From the NCBI RefSeq assembly GCF_000237325.1, contig NC_017542.1, positions 2,383,501 through 2,447,500 on the forward strand: a stretch of DNA of 64,000 nt, in the 5' to 3' direction. This DNA is from Paenibacillus polymyxa M1. Its GTDB lineage: Bacteria > Bacillota > Bacilli > Paenibacillales > Paenibacillaceae. Within the stretch, counting starts at the first letter, position 1; every line of letters starts with the position of its first letter. Positions 1 to 8,403 of the stretch are shown here, piece by piece. The notes beneath the pieces were generated by a model. That model was not told where the DNA came from. It did no database searches and saw only the letters and a list, made by a program, of their open reading frames with translations. A program made the translations under genes and the position numbers.

Positions 1-541
1 CCATGAGTTGTCCATCCATAATGACAGCTGTGGGTTCCTTCTCCGGTAATTGCAGCATATTCAGATCCTTAAGTGTCACAGGCTGCTTGTCTTTGGTTAA
101 CAGCACGTTGACTTCACCACTGGTTTCCATAAGAGCAAATTCTACATCAGCTACTCTAAATACATTCTTGCTTCGGAGCTGCTCCATGAGTTCATCCAGG
201 GTAAGTCGTTCTTTTCTCAGATTATCCTCTAAAATTTTGCCGTCTTTGATCAGGATGGTTGTCCTTCCATCTGTTATATCTCTGACTTTCTTGCTTTTGA
301 TTTGCAGATATTCTATGCCAAGTGTTGTCAGTACCCATACTGACAAGGCTATGAGGCCTAAATACCAAGTGGATTCACGCTCCATAGGAATGGTAGCGGC
401 CAGGTTACCTATCGTGATTCCTGTTATATATTCGAACAAGGAAAGCTGGGATACCTGACGTTTTCCAAGAATTTTGGTGATTAAAAATAATATAGCGACA
501 GCCATTAATGTGCGTATAGCAACCTCGGCCCAATCCTGCAT
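1..541 (-). CDS. DUF421 (YetF-like) membrane protein, 3' end outside window
   Basis: Reading the minus strand from ATG at 541 gives MQDWAEVAIRTLMAVAILF..., with two N-terminal hydrophobic stretches, the GKRQVSQLSLFEYITGITIG segment typical of DUF421/YetF proteins, and then a soluble domain (DGRTTILIKDGKILEDNLRK, LTLDELMEQLRSKNVF). Family members are small inner-membrane proteins with N-terminal membrane helices and a cytoplasmic beta-rich domain. Their biochemical role is unclear; some relatives matter in spores. About 180 codons are visible and the frame is still open at base 1, so the C-terminus is missing. A GGGGTTGAG stretch precedes the ATG as a weak ribosome binding site. The plus-strand ORF over the same bases is its antisense shadow. 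The gene is divergent from the sulfur locus. Confidence 0.85.
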   Translation of the reverse strand, partial: MQDWAEVAIRTLMAVAILFLITKILGKRQVSQLSLFEYITGITIGNLAATIPMERESTWYLGLIALSVWVLTTLGIEYLQIKSKKVRDITDGRTTILIKDGKILEDNLRKERLTLDELMEQLRSKNVFRVADVEFALMETSGEVNVLLTKDKQPVTLKDLNMLQLPEKEPTAVIMDGQLM

Positions 542-589
542 TTGCTCAACCCCATTTCATTTCGCCACAAGGGCGCTACTATTCCAAGG

Positions 590-615
590 ATATCCGCGTC
601 AAGGCACATTTAAAC
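590..615 (-). promoter_or_regulatory. Possible SigB-like promoter for the DUF421 gene
   Basis: On the minus strand GTTTAA (610-615) and GGATAT (590-595) are separated by 14 bases, close to the Bacillus general-stress consensus GTTTAA-N12-15-GGGTAT. It lies about 50 bases upstream of the DUF421 start. Many Paenibacillus lack a classical SigB, so this may be chance. Confidence 0.22.
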
Positions 616-713
616 TCCAATTCCCCTAAATTTAAATAACCAAGCTGCCAATAAGCGATGAAATACATTAAAATTTTCTATCGTTCAATTACCATTGTCT
701 ATTACACAAGCGA

Positions 714-742
714 TTGACGGAAAAGAGGGAGCAGGATACATT
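714..742 (+). promoter_or_regulatory. Candidate SigA promoter of the sulfur locus
   Basis: TTGACG at 714-719 and TACATT at 737-742 are separated by 17 bases and sit about 60 bases upstream of the redoxin start. A perfect TATAAT at 748-753 lies nearby but lacks a -35 at proper spacing. Confidence 0.45.
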
Positions 743-804
743 ATAGATATAATTCTTATTTAATTCATCGGGATTATAAACATTAAACTCACGGAGGTAT
801 GTAT

Positions 805-1074
805 ATGTCGTCCAAACCTAAAGTTGTAGTGTGGAGCAAAACCGGCTGTCATTTTTGTGGAGAGATCAAATCGTACCTGGAATCCCAAAATCAGCCGTAT
901 GAAAATATCCAGGTGGACGGAAATGATGCACTGCGTGATGTGTTGGAGACCAAATATGGTATTCGTTATGTTCCTGTCGTAGAGATAGGTGGAGATAACA
1001 AATATGAAGCACTTCTTAACCCGGATCTGGAAGAGCTGGGTAAAGTGCTGGAAAGTTATAATCAAGCGGTATAA
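805..1074 (+). CDS. ytnI: Glutaredoxin-like protein (YtnI-like)
   Basis: An 89-aa thioredoxin-fold protein with the redox motif C-H-F-C near the N-terminus ([18 protein letters not shown]) and a cis-proline-type VPVVEIGG segment. It presumably reduces a disulfide or mixed-disulfide sulfur compound. The start at 805 is preferred over the in-frame ATG at 799 because GGAGGT (793-798) leaves no room for the latter and about 7 bases for the former. It is first in a run with an NtaA/YtnJ-type monooxygenase 29 bases downstream, the same pairing as ytnI-ytnJ in the B. subtilis sulfur-scavenging operon. The symbol is by homology and context. Confidence 0.85.
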   Translation: MSSKPKVVVWSKTGCHFCGEIKSYLESQNQPYENIQVDGNDALRDVLETKYGIRYVPVVEIGGDNKYEALLNPDLEELGKVLESYNQAV

Positions 1075-1103
1075 CAATTATATTCAAGAGAGGTGGAAGA
1101 GTC

Positions 1104-2444
1104 ATGGCTAAGAATAGACAAATTAAATTGGGTGCGATTATTCACGGTGTTGGGGGAAGCATGACGACTTGGCGTCACCCTGATGTACCTGCGGATGCAA
1201 GTATTAATTTTGATTTTTATAAAACGCAGGCACAAAAGGCAGAGGAAGGGAAGTTTGATCTCGTATTTATTGCAGACGGTCTGTTTATTAACGAAAAATC
1301 CATTCCTCACTTTCTGAACCGTTTTGAGCCAATTACGATTTTGTCTGCTTTGGCTGGGGTGACGAAGCATATCGGATTAGTTGGCACATTGTCGACTTCC
1401 TATAGCGAACCGTTCACGGTAGCACGCCAGTTTTCTTCCATTGATCATATTAGCGGAGGTCGTGCAGGCTGGAATGTGGTGACTTCCCCGCTGGAAGGTT
1501 CTGCTCTTAACTTTAACAAAGGTGAGCATCCATCGCATCCACAACGCTATAAAATTGCCGATGAATACTTGCAAGTTACCAAAGGACTGTGGGACTCGTG
1601 GGAAGAGGATGCGTTCGTTCGTGATAAGGAAGCCGGCGTATTCTTTGATCCTGACAAGCTGCATACACTGAACCACAAAGGTGAGTTTTTCTCTGTGCAG
1701 GGTCCGCTAAACATTGGACGATCCAAGCAGGGACAGCCGGTTATTTTCCAGGCAGGTTCCTCAGAAGATGGAAAAAACCTGGCTGCCAAGGAAGCGGATG
1801 CCGTATTTACAGGACATGAAACATTGGAGGAAGCACAGCAGTTTTACCGTGATGTGAAGGAACGTGCAGTACGCTATGGCAGAGCGGAAGAGGATATTGT
1901 CATTTTGCCGGGCATTTCGCCGATTATTGGCAGCACGCCAGAGGAAGCGGAACGTAAGTATGAGGAGATTACCAATTTAGTAACGATTGAGGCTGCGTTA
2001 AAATATTTGGGGCGTTTCTTCGATCATCACGATTTCTCACAATATCCGCTGGATGAGCCATTCCCTGAGCTTGATGGTATTGGCAGTAATTCATTCCGCA
2101 GCGGTACAGATAAAATCAAACGAACAGCCAAAGAGCAGAATTTGACGTTGCGTGAGGTTGCGTTGCGTTCAGCTACGCCGAGAACCTCTTTTATCGGAAC
2201 TGCTGAGCAGGTGGCAGATCGAGTGCAAGAGTGGTTTGAAAGAAAAGGGGCAGACGGATTCATTATCGGTTCCGATGTGCCAACGGGCCTGCATGATTTC
2301 GTAAATCTAGTTGTGCCTATTTTGCAGGAGCGTGGCATTTATCGTCAGGATTATGAATTTAACACACTACGTGAAAACCTGGGTGTGCCTATTCCTGAGA
2401 ATCGTTATACAGCAGCCAGATCCAAAGTGAAAGTTGACGCATAA
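1104..2444 (+). CDS. ytnJ: FMN-dependent monooxygenase, NtaA/SnaA/YtnJ family
   Basis: A 446-aa class C flavin monooxygenase of the bacterial luciferase superfamily (NtaA/SnaA/DszA group). Family landmarks are the N-terminal [18 protein letters not shown] strand, a long insert with [21 protein letters not shown], the phosphate-binding region [20 protein letters not shown], and C-terminal [20 protein letters not shown]. These enzymes use reduced FMN and oxygen to cleave C-N or C-S bonds. In B. subtilis the relatives YtnJ and YxeK act in breakdown of N-acetylated S-substituted cysteines. The next gene encodes the FMN reductase such an enzyme needs. AGAGGTGG precedes the ATG. The exact substrate cannot be read from sequence. 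Confidence 0.9.
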   Translation: MAKNRQIKLGAIIHGVGGSMTTWRHPDVPADASINFDFYKTQAQKAEEGKFDLVFIADGLFINEKSIPHFLNRFEPITILSALAGVTKHIGLVGTLSTSYSEPFTVARQFSSIDHISGGRAGWNVVTSPLEGSALNFNKGEHPSHPQRYKIADEYLQVTKGLWDSWEEDAFVRDKEAGVFFDPDKLHTLNHKGEFFSVQGPLNIGRSKQGQPVIFQAGSSEDGKNLAAKEADAVFTGHETLEEAQQFYRDVKERAVRYGRAEEDIVILPGISPIIGSTPEEAERKYEEITNLVTIEAALKYLGRFFDHHDFSQYPLDEPFPELDGIGSNSFRSGTDKIKRTAKEQNLTLREVALRSATPRTSFIGTAEQVADRVQEWFERKGADGFIIGSDVPTGLHDFVNLVVPILQERGIYRQDYEFNTLRENLGVPIPENRYTAARSKVKVDA

Positions 2445-2461
2445 CAGAAGGAGGGAAAGAG

Positions 2462-2992
2462 ATGTCCAAGGTTGTCATCCTATCGGGCAGTCCGTCTACA
2501 CAATCCCGTTTATACGGTTTGATTCACTATACAACTGAGCAGTTGCGAGAGGCTGGAGCGGAGGTTACATTACTGAATGTGGTCGACTTGCCCGCTGAGG
2601 ATTTGATCAAAGCTAACTTTAATAGTCCCGACGTCACAGCAGCGCTTGCGTTGATTGCAGCAGCGGATGCCGTCATTGTGGCTTCGCCAGTATATAAAGC
2701 GGCCTATTCAGGGCTATTGAAAATATTTCTGGATCTGGTTCCGCAGGAGGGACTGAGAGGGAAACCTGTCTTGCCTTTATTTATCGGCGGTACACTCGCC
2801 CATCTGCTGGTTATTGACTATGCCCTGAAGCCGGTTCTGAGCGCATTGGGGGGAAGACATATTCTTGGTGGGGTGTATGCAGTGGATCAGTGGGTCGAGC
2901 GCCTGCCGGGTGGAGCATATGGGTTGTCCGAAGAGTTGATTGTACGATTGGAACGTTCTGTTAAAGAACTCAATGAGCTATTGAAGTTATAG
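2462..2992 (+). CDS. NAD(P)H-dependent FMN reductase, SsuE-like
   Basis: A 176-aa flavodoxin-fold protein beginning MSKVVILSGSPSTQSR, the GSPS-x-x-SR flavin-phosphate loop of the SsuE/NADPH-dependent FMN reductase family, with ADAVIVASPVYKAAYSGLLKIFLDL as the second flavin-contact segment. It would supply reduced FMN to the two luciferase-like monooxygenases (1104-2444 and 7331-8347). It lies 17 bases after ytnJ with GGAGGGAAAG as ribosome binding site. In the B. subtilis ytm operon a flavokinase (ribR) supplies flavin instead, so this is a local variation. It is the last gene before a promoter, so ytnI-ytnJ-reductase likely forms one transcript. Confidence 0.88.
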   Translation: MSKVVILSGSPSTQSRLYGLIHYTTEQLREAGAEVTLLNVVDLPAEDLIKANFNSPDVTAALALIAAADAVIVASPVYKAAYSGLLKIFLDLVPQEGLRGKPVLPLFIGGTLAHLLVIDYALKPVLSALGGRHILGGVYAVDQWVERLPGGAYGLSEELIVRLERSVKELNELLKL

Positions 2993-3010
2993 ATATTTTC
3001 AATATTTCCA

Positions 3011-3039
3011 TTGACAGGTCGTTCAGTGAGTTTTATGAT
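3011..3039 (+). promoter_or_regulatory. Strong SigA promoter of the LysR gene
   Basis: TTGACA (3011-3016), a 17-base spacer and TATGAT (3034-3039) form a near-perfect vegetative promoter, with an inferred start near 3046 and a leader of about 55 bases before the LysR ATG at 3101. Confidence 0.75.
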
Positions 3040-3100
3040 ACAAAAAAACCAAGTTAACTCATTGGATAAATGTATATAAAACTTACTGGGGGACTTGCGT

Positions 3101-3991
3101 ATGAATATCGAGAATATTGAAGCCTTTGTATACGTGAATCATTATGGAAGCTTTAACAAGGCGGCAGAAGCATTGTTCTTGTCACAGCCCTCTGTCACAG
3201 CCCGGATTCAGACGCTGGAACGCGAGCTTGAGTGTAAGTTATTCGACCGCCAAAGCAAACAAACGATTCTGACGGAGGATGGACGAAAGTTCCTTCCTTA
3301 TGCGGAGCAGATGCTGCAAGTGCTGCAAAAAGGGAAGCAAAAGCTTCAACAGCGCAAGAAAGCCCCTCAGCAAATTCGAATTGGCTGCACGATATCGGTG
3401 TCGAACTATATCATTCCTGAAATACTAAAACAGCTTCGTGCTCGCTATCCGGAGGTTAACTACAAAATTGTGACCGCTACGACGGATCAACTGCTACATA
3501 AGCTGTTGAACCGTGAGGTAGACATTAGTTTTGTCCGTAAAGTGATGCATCCGGCTATTCGTACGCTTGCCTTTTATGAAGATCCGATTTCCCTGTATGT
3601 ATATGAAGGCCACCCGTTTACGAAGACAGGAAAGGCCAGCATACAGGATATCCAGCGTGAAACCCTGGTATTTTTTGAATGCGGCTCATTAGATTGGATG
3701 AGGATTCATCGATCTTTTGAATCACTGGAGCAGCCACCGGATATTGCTTTTCAGGTAGACAATGTGGTCACGGCCAAAAAGCTGGTATTGCAAGAAGCGG
3801 GCATTGCCTTTTTGCCGGATGTCTGTGTGAGCCGTGAAGTGAAGGATCAGAAGCTGTTCCGTATTCATATTCCGGAGGTGGCTGGGGTATCTATGCAGAT
3901 TAGCATAATCGCAACCAAAGAAGACTGCGCAGTGTCCTCCGATTTTGCAGATGCACTGACAGAAGGCTTCAGGGAGGCTGTTTTGTTATAG
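3101..3991 (+). CDS. LysR-family regulator (YtlI/CysL-like)
   Basis: A 296-aa LysR-type regulator. The N-terminal winged helix reads MNIENIEAFVYVNHYGSFNK... SQPSVTARIQTLERELECKLFDR, followed by a linker helix and a periplasmic-binding-like effector domain (IRIGCTISVSNYIIPEIL ... VDISFVRK ... ETLVFFECGS). The ATG at 3101 is chosen over TTG at 3095 because the TGGGGGAC ribosome binding site (3087-3093) is then 7 bases away. It sits between the monooxygenase/reductase genes and the cystine-type transporter operon, as YtlI-type activators do in Bacillus. It likely activates transcription of the flanking sulfur genes in response to a sulfur metabolite; that part is inference. Confidence 0.85.
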   Translation: MNIENIEAFVYVNHYGSFNKAAEALFLSQPSVTARIQTLERELECKLFDRQSKQTILTEDGRKFLPYAEQMLQVLQKGKQKLQQRKKAPQQIRIGCTISVSNYIIPEILKQLRARYPEVNYKIVTATTDQLLHKLLNREVDISFVRKVMHPAIRTLAFYEDPISLYVYEGHPFTKTGKASIQDIQRETLVFFECGSLDWMRIHRSFESLEQPPDIAFQVDNVVTAKKLVLQEAGIAFLPDVCVSREVKDQKLFRIHIPEVAGVSMQISIIATKEDCAVSSDFADALTEGFREAVLL

Positions 3992-4013
3992 AAAAGTCCT
4001 ATAGGTTGGTGGA

Positions 4014-4042
4014 TTGACGTATTGGATTACAGGTGTTAAATT
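4014..4042 (+). promoter_or_regulatory. Candidate promoter of the tcy-like operon
   Basis: TTGACG (4014-4019) and TAAATT (4037-4042) with a 17-base spacer lie in the 160-base gap after the LysR gene. A short palindrome CCTATAGG (3998-4005) just upstream, and the A/T-rich TATAGGAATTGTTAATT stretch downstream, are candidate regulator contacts (LysR or a CymR-type repressor), unproven. Confidence 0.45.
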
Positions 4043-4151
4043 AATCACATCCTAAAACCGATTAAGTTTATAGGAATTGTTAATTATTAAATATTATAGC
4101 TACCATGTATGTCGCAAACTGCTGATATGCAAAGAGATGAGGGGGATTCAT

Positions 4152-5003
4152 ATGAAAAAGTGGTTTGCAATATTGTCTGTTATGGCAATCATTCTGGTGT
4201 TGGCAGGCTGCGGTTCCTCAGATGACACGTCTAGTGCGTCAGGTTCAAGCGGAGACGTGAAGAAAATTATTGTAGGCACAGGCACTCAATTTAAAAATGT
4301 ATGCTTTATTGACGAAAACGGAAATTTAACAGGCTTTGATGTGGAGCTGATTAAGGAGCTGGACAAGCGCCTACCTCAATACGAGTTTGAATTCAAAACG
4401 ATGGATTTTGGAAATTTGCTGCTCAGTCTCGATGCCGGCAAGATTGATCTGGTATCGCATCAAATGGAAAAAAACCCGGAACGCGAAGCCAAGTATCTGT
4501 TCAACAAAAATCCGTATAGCATTTTTCTAAACAGAGTAGCTGTAGCGAAGGATAATAATAGCATTCATTCCATTGATGATTTGAAAGGGAAAAAGGTACT
4601 TACCAGTCCAACCAGTAATGCGGCGTATGTGCTGAAAGAATATAACAAAACCCACGGAGATGCTCTGAATATCGTGTATACGAGTGGTGCAGCCAATGAT
4701 ATGGTGCAACAAATTACGAGCGGCCGTATAGATGCTACCGTTACGACAGACTTTGCGAACCGTTTTAACACCGATGAAAAAGGAGAAGTAGCTCTGAAAA
4801 CCGTTGGTGATCCTTTAACTCAATCAGATGTACTATATGTACTGAACAAAAATGAGCAAGGATTGGCGGATGACCTGGACAAAGCCATTCAGGAAGTGAA
4901 GGACGACGGTACGCTGTCGAAGCTGAGCATTAAATGGCTTGGAGAGGACTTCACGAAGTCCCTGGAGGATGTGAAAAAAGAGAGTACCAGCAGTAAGAAG
5001 TAA
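4152..5003 (+). CDS. tcyK: Cystine/sulfur amino-acid ABC transporter, binding lipoprotein
   Basis: A 283-aa solute-binding protein of the polar amino-acid family (SBP_bac_3). MKKWFAILSVMAIILVLAGC is a lipoprotein signal with lipobox L-A-G-C20, so the mature protein is lipid-anchored outside the membrane. The mature part shows ENGNLTGFDVELIKELDKRL and LDAGKIDLVSHQMEKNPERE, characteristic of amino-acid binders. The longer upstream frame is ignored because GAGGGGG lies right before the ATG at 4152. It heads an SBP-permease-permease-ATPase operon matching TcyJ/K-L-M-N of B. subtilis, which imports cystine and related sulfur compounds. Symbol by homology and order. Confidence 0.88.
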   Translation: MKKWFAILSVMAIILVLAGCGSSDDTSSASGSSGDVKKIIVGTGTQFKNVCFIDENGNLTGFDVELIKELDKRLPQYEFEFKTMDFGNLLLSLDAGKIDLVSHQMEKNPEREAKYLFNKNPYSIFLNRVAVAKDNNSIHSIDDLKGKKVLTSPTSNAAYVLKEYNKTHGDALNIVYTSGAANDMVQQITSGRIDATVTTDFANRFNTDEKGEVALKTVGDPLTQSDVLYVLNKNEQGLADDLDKAIQEVKDDGTLSKLSIKWLGEDFTKSLEDVKKESTSSKK

Positions 5004-5020
5004 GGATAGACTTGGACATT

Positions 5021-5057
5021 TCAGCGGTCAGGGTACTTTATGTATTCTGACCGCTGA
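5021..5057 (+). other. Intercistronic stem-loop after the binding-protein gene
   Basis: TCAGCGGTCAG (5021-5031) and CTGACCGCTGA (5047-5057) form a perfect 11-bp stem with a 15-base loop and no U-run. It sits between the binding-protein stop and the permease ribosome binding site. Such hairpins usually protect the upstream message from 3' exonucleases and keep binding protein in excess of permease. Confidence 0.7.
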
Positions 5058-5079
5058 TGTATAGAAAGGAGGCAGGCAT

Positions 5080-5859
5080 ATGAGCAGAGAGTTCAATATT
5101 GATTATGTTTTTAGCTTTATCCCGAAAATGCTGTCCTATTTGCACATCACCTTGTTTATTGTAGCAAGCTCGCTTGTGTTGGGACTGATCATTGGTCTGT
5201 TGGTTGCGCTGCCTCGCATGTATAACATTCCATTTCTCAAACGTGTTTCTCAGGTGTATGTTTCCTTTTTCCGTGGGACCCCGATTCTAATTCAATTGTT
5301 TCTGGTGTATTACGGCCTGCCAGAGCTACTAAAGCTGGTGGATATCAATTCCTCCAGATGGGATGTGTTGTGGTTTGCCGTAGCGACCTACGCGCTCAAT
5401 AGTGGAGCATTTATTTCCGAAATTATCAGGTCTGGCGTAGGTGCTGTAGATCGGGGACAAATCGAGGCTGCACAGTCCGTCGGCATGTCAGGCTATCAAA
5501 CTTTTACACGTATCATCTTGCCGCAAGCGTTGGCTGTAGTGGTTCCGGTATTTTCCAATCTGGTCATTGGCAATCTGAAGGATACTTCGCTGGCGTTTAC
5601 GATCGGTGCGATGGAGATGACAGGAAAATCGCAAACATTGGGTTCGGCTACCCAGCATTTTGTGGAAACGTATATCGCGTTGTCCTTTATCTATCTAGTG
5701 ATCAGTCTAATTGTACAAAAATTATTCAAGGTGCTGGAAAATACACTTCTCCGGCATGAGCATAGAGATTCAGTACAGAAAGAGCCCGCCAAACGAAAAG
5801 GTTTTGTGTTGCGTTACCTGAGAAGTCCTCGTCTGAGTAAAGGAGGTAAAGGCATATGA
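5080..5859 (+). CDS. tcyL: Amino-acid ABC transporter permease (TcyL-like)
   Basis: A 259-aa His/Glu/Gln/Arg/opine-family permease with about five membrane helices. RGTPILIQLFLVYYGLP and the EAA-loop GQIEAAQSVGMSGYQTFTRIILPQAL, which docks on the ATPase, are clear. A basic C-terminal tail (RHEHRDSVQKEPAKRKGF...) extends beyond most homologues. AAAGGAGGC precedes the ATG. The 3' end overlaps the next gene as ATGA, so the two permeases are translationally coupled and probably form a heterodimer. Confidence 0.9.
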   Translation: MSREFNIDYVFSFIPKMLSYLHITLFIVASSLVLGLIIGLLVALPRMYNIPFLKRVSQVYVSFFRGTPILIQLFLVYYGLPELLKLVDINSSRWDVLWFAVATYALNSGAFISEIIRSGVGAVDRGQIEAAQSVGMSGYQTFTRIILPQALAVVVPVFSNLVIGNLKDTSLAFTIGAMEMTGKSQTLGSATQHFVETYIALSFIYLVISLIVQKLFKVLENTLLRHEHRDSVQKEPAKRKGFVLRYLRSPRLSKGGKGI

Positions 5860-6566
5860 GTCTGGACTTTGGATTTGTATACACCGCCTTTTTAGGATTG
5901 TTCTCCGCGTTGCCCAACACTTTAATCATTACAGTGGTTTCCGTGCTGGCAGGGTTGGTCATTGGGATTATAACGGCGTTGGCACGAATTTATAACGTTC
6001 CTGTGCTGTCCCAGATCTCTCACGGTTACGTTACTTTTATCCGAGGTACACCGATGCTCATGCATCTGCTGCTTATTTATTTCAGTTTGCCTTTGTTGAT
6101 TGATGCAGGAGCGAAGCATTTCGGATGGTCACTGCAATCCAAAGACGTTCCTTATATGGTATTTGCACTCATTTCGTTCTCCATTACCAGTGGCGCCTAT
6201 ATGTCTGAGGTCGTCCGTTCTGGAATCCAGTCGGTCAACAAGGGGCAGATTGAGGCGGCTTATGCGGTTGGTATGACGACATGGCAAGTATTAAGACGCA
6301 TTGTATTTCCGCAGGCATTCGTGGTGAGTTTGCCGAACCTGACGAATTCTGTTATTGGGATGCTGCATGGTTCTACCTTGGCCTTCACCGTTTCGGTCAC
6401 AGAAATACAGGCTCAGGCTGAAATTCTGGCATCCACAAACTGGAAATATTTAGAGGTGTATATTGCGGCAGCTCTGCTATTTTGGGGATTGACGGTATTG
6501 ATTGAGCGAATATCCGGCTTGGTGGAGAAAAAAATCAATGTATTTAATGGAGGTCGAGCATCATGA
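5856..6566 (+). CDS. tcyM: Amino-acid ABC transporter permease (TcyM-like)
   Basis: A 236-aa second permease of the same family. It has [17 protein letters not shown] and the EAA-loop [26 protein letters not shown], with roughly five hydrophobic helices. It overlaps tcyL by four bases (ATGA) and its own stop overlaps the ATPase start the same way, so three genes are tightly coupled. Ribosome binding site AAAGGAGG lies inside the end of tcyL. Confidence 0.9.
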   Translation: MSLDFGFVYTAFLGLFSALPNTLIITVVSVLAGLVIGIITALARIYNVPVLSQISHGYVTFIRGTPMLMHLLLIYFSLPLLIDAGAKHFGWSLQSKDVPYMVFALISFSITSGAYMSEVVRSGIQSVNKGQIEAAYAVGMTTWQVLRRIVFPQAFVVSLPNLTNSVIGMLHGSTLAFTVSVTEIQAQAEILASTNWKYLEVYIAAALLFWGLTVLIERISGLVEKKINVFNGGRAS

Positions 6567-7315
6567 TCCGTCTGCAAAATATTACAAAGTCGTTCGGCAA
6601 ACATGAAGTGCTCAAAGGCATTGATTTGACCGTGAACAAAGGCGAGGTCGTCGTTATTTTAGGACCAAGCGGTTCAGGAAAAACAACCTTGCTACGCTGC
6701 ATTAATTATCTGGAAAAGCCGAATGACGGAGAAGTCAGCATTGGAGATTTTACCTTGAATTGCAAGCGACCTGCGAAGAAGGATGTTGTGGCCTTGCGTA
6801 AAAAGACGGCTATGGTCTTCCAGCAATATAATTTGTTCAAGCATAAAACCGCGCTGGAAAATGTCATGGAGGGACTTGTCGTTGTCCGCAAGTTTAAGCA
6901 GGAGGAAGCGAAAAAAATCAGTGTTGAAGTGCTGGAAAAGGTTGGCCTCGGCGAAAAACTGAATCATTATCCGAGCCAGCTATCCGGTGGGCAGCAGCAG
7001 CGTGTCGGCATAGCGCGTGCTTTGGCGCTGAACCCGGAAGTGATTTTATTCGACGAGCCGACTTCGGCGCTGGACCCTGAGCTGGTGGGTGAGGTGCTGT
7101 CAGTAATCCGTAAGATTGCGAAGGAAGGCATAACCATGATTGTCGTGACACATGAAATGGGCTTTGCGCGCGATGTTTCAAACCATGTGGTATTTATGGA
7201 TGGCGGTCATATTATCGAGGAGGGCACACCAGACGCCATTTTTAACCACCCCCAAGAGGAGCGTACCCAACAATTCCTGAAACGAATTACACCAGAATAT
7301 AACTATTCAATTTAG
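6563..7315 (+). CDS. tcyN: Amino-acid ABC transporter ATPase (TcyN-like)
   Basis: A 250-aa ABC ATPase with Walker [11 protein letters not shown]-loop (FQQYNLFKH), signature LSGGQQQR, Walker [15 protein letters not shown] and the switch histidine in VTHEMGFA. It is the full length usual for GlnQ/TcyN-type ATPases and would power the TcyLM channel. The start overlaps tcyM (ATGA) with AATGGAGG upstream. Confidence 0.93.
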   Translation: MIRLQNITKSFGKHEVLKGIDLTVNKGEVVVILGPSGSGKTTLLRCINYLEKPNDGEVSIGDFTLNCKRPAKKDVVALRKKTAMVFQQYNLFKHKTALENVMEGLVVVRKFKQEEAKKISVEVLEKVGLGEKLNHYPSQLSGGQQQRVGIARALALNPEVILFDEPTSALDPELVGEVLSVIRKIAKEGITMIVVTHEMGFARDVSNHVVFMDGGHIIEEGTPDAIFNHPQEERTQQFLKRITPEYNYSI

Positions 7316-7330
7316 ACGGGAGAGGGAGAC

Positions 7331-8347
7331 ATGAGCATTAAAATCGGAGTGTTGGATCAAAGCCCTATACACGAGGGTGAAACGGCGGCACAGGCCCTTC
7401 GTAACACGATTAAGCTGGCGCAGCGTGTAGAAGAATTGGGATTCACGCGCTTTTGGGTATCAGAGCATCATGATTCCGAGCAGGTTGCAGGCTCATCGCC
7501 AGAAGTACTCATTTCCCATCTGTTGGCACGCACCGAGCGTATTAGAGTCGGGTCTGGTGGGGTGATGCTTCAGCATTACAGCCCATATAAAGTGGCTGAA
7601 AACTTTAATGTGCTAGCCTCTCTTGCACCGGGTCGTGTAGATTTGGGCATCGGACGTGCGCCAGGCGGGTTGCCAAAATCCACACAGGCGTTACAACGCA
7701 ACGTGCATGATGCACCTTCTCTCGAAGAGAAAATTGATGAAGTAAGTCGCTATATTCATAATATCCCGCCTGAAGAAGGACCGCTGGCCGGATTACAGGC
7801 GAATCCGATTCCGGAAACACCAGCAGAGATTTATGTTTTGGGTACAAGTACAGACAGTGCTGGAATTGCTGCGCGTTTGGGGTTACCCTATGTTTTTTCG
7901 CAATTTATTAATAGTAGTGAGCAGGTTGCACTGGATTCATTCCGTACGTATCGGGAGTCTTTCGATTACAGTTATGGACGTGAGCCGAAGGCACTTTTTG
8001 CGCTATCGGTTATTGTGGCAGACACTTCCGAAGAAGCAGCGGAGTTGGCAGGTGAGCAGAAGCTGTACAAGATTCACCTGGCCAGTGGCAAAACGGCTAC
8101 GGTGGGTGCGCTGGAAAGTGCAGAGGAATTCGGTAAGCAATCGGGTGAAGAATATACAATTGAAGTTACACAAGCACAAATTAACAAAGGAAATAAAGAT
8201 GAAATCTATGCTGTGCTGACGGAAATTCAAGCGAAGTATCAAGCAGATGAGCTGATTGTAACGACAGGCATACGGGATATCGACAAGCGTGTGCGCTCAT
8301 TCGAGTTGTTGCATGAAGCTTTTGCCGGGTTGCCTGTGCAGTCCTAG
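7331..8347 (+). CDS. ytmO: Luciferase-like monooxygenase, MsnO8/YtmO type
   Basis: A 338-aa single-domain luciferase-like flavin protein. Landmarks are the N-terminal IGVLDQSPIHEGETAAQAL, FWVSEHH, RIRVGSGGVMLQHYSPYKVAENF and LAPGRVDLGIGRAPGG, typical of the MsnO8 subgroup to which B. subtilis YtmO belongs. It likely uses FMNH2 made by the SsuE-like reductase. It lies 15 bases after tcyN in the same operon (AGAGGGAGAC ribosome binding site), in the same position as ytmO after the transporter in B. subtilis. Substrate unknown; presumably a second oxidation in use of organic sulfur compounds. Confidence 0.88.
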   Translation: MSIKIGVLDQSPIHEGETAAQALRNTIKLAQRVEELGFTRFWVSEHHDSEQVAGSSPEVLISHLLARTERIRVGSGGVMLQHYSPYKVAENFNVLASLAPGRVDLGIGRAPGGLPKSTQALQRNVHDAPSLEEKIDEVSRYIHNIPPEEGPLAGLQANPIPETPAEIYVLGTSTDSAGIAARLGLPYVFSQFINSSEQVALDSFRTYRESFDYSYGREPKALFALSVIVADTSEEAAELAGEQKLYKIHLASGKTATVGALESAEEFGKQSGEEYTIEVTQAQINKGNKDEIYAVLTEIQAKYQADELIVTTGIRDIDKRVRSFELLHEAFAGLPVQS

Positions 8348-8403
8348 ATACTATTGACATAAGAAAGTTGTAACCAATATGGATTCACGAAGGAGGAGTA
8401 GGG

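Noticed and set aside
3..458. 151-aa plus-strand ORF at the window start
   Set aside because: It is the complement of a well-supported DUF421 gene; composition is Ser/Leu-rich and no family is seen.
760..1077. 105-aa minus-strand ORF over the redoxin gene
   Set aside because: Antisense to a clear glutaredoxin-like gene with no ribosome binding site.
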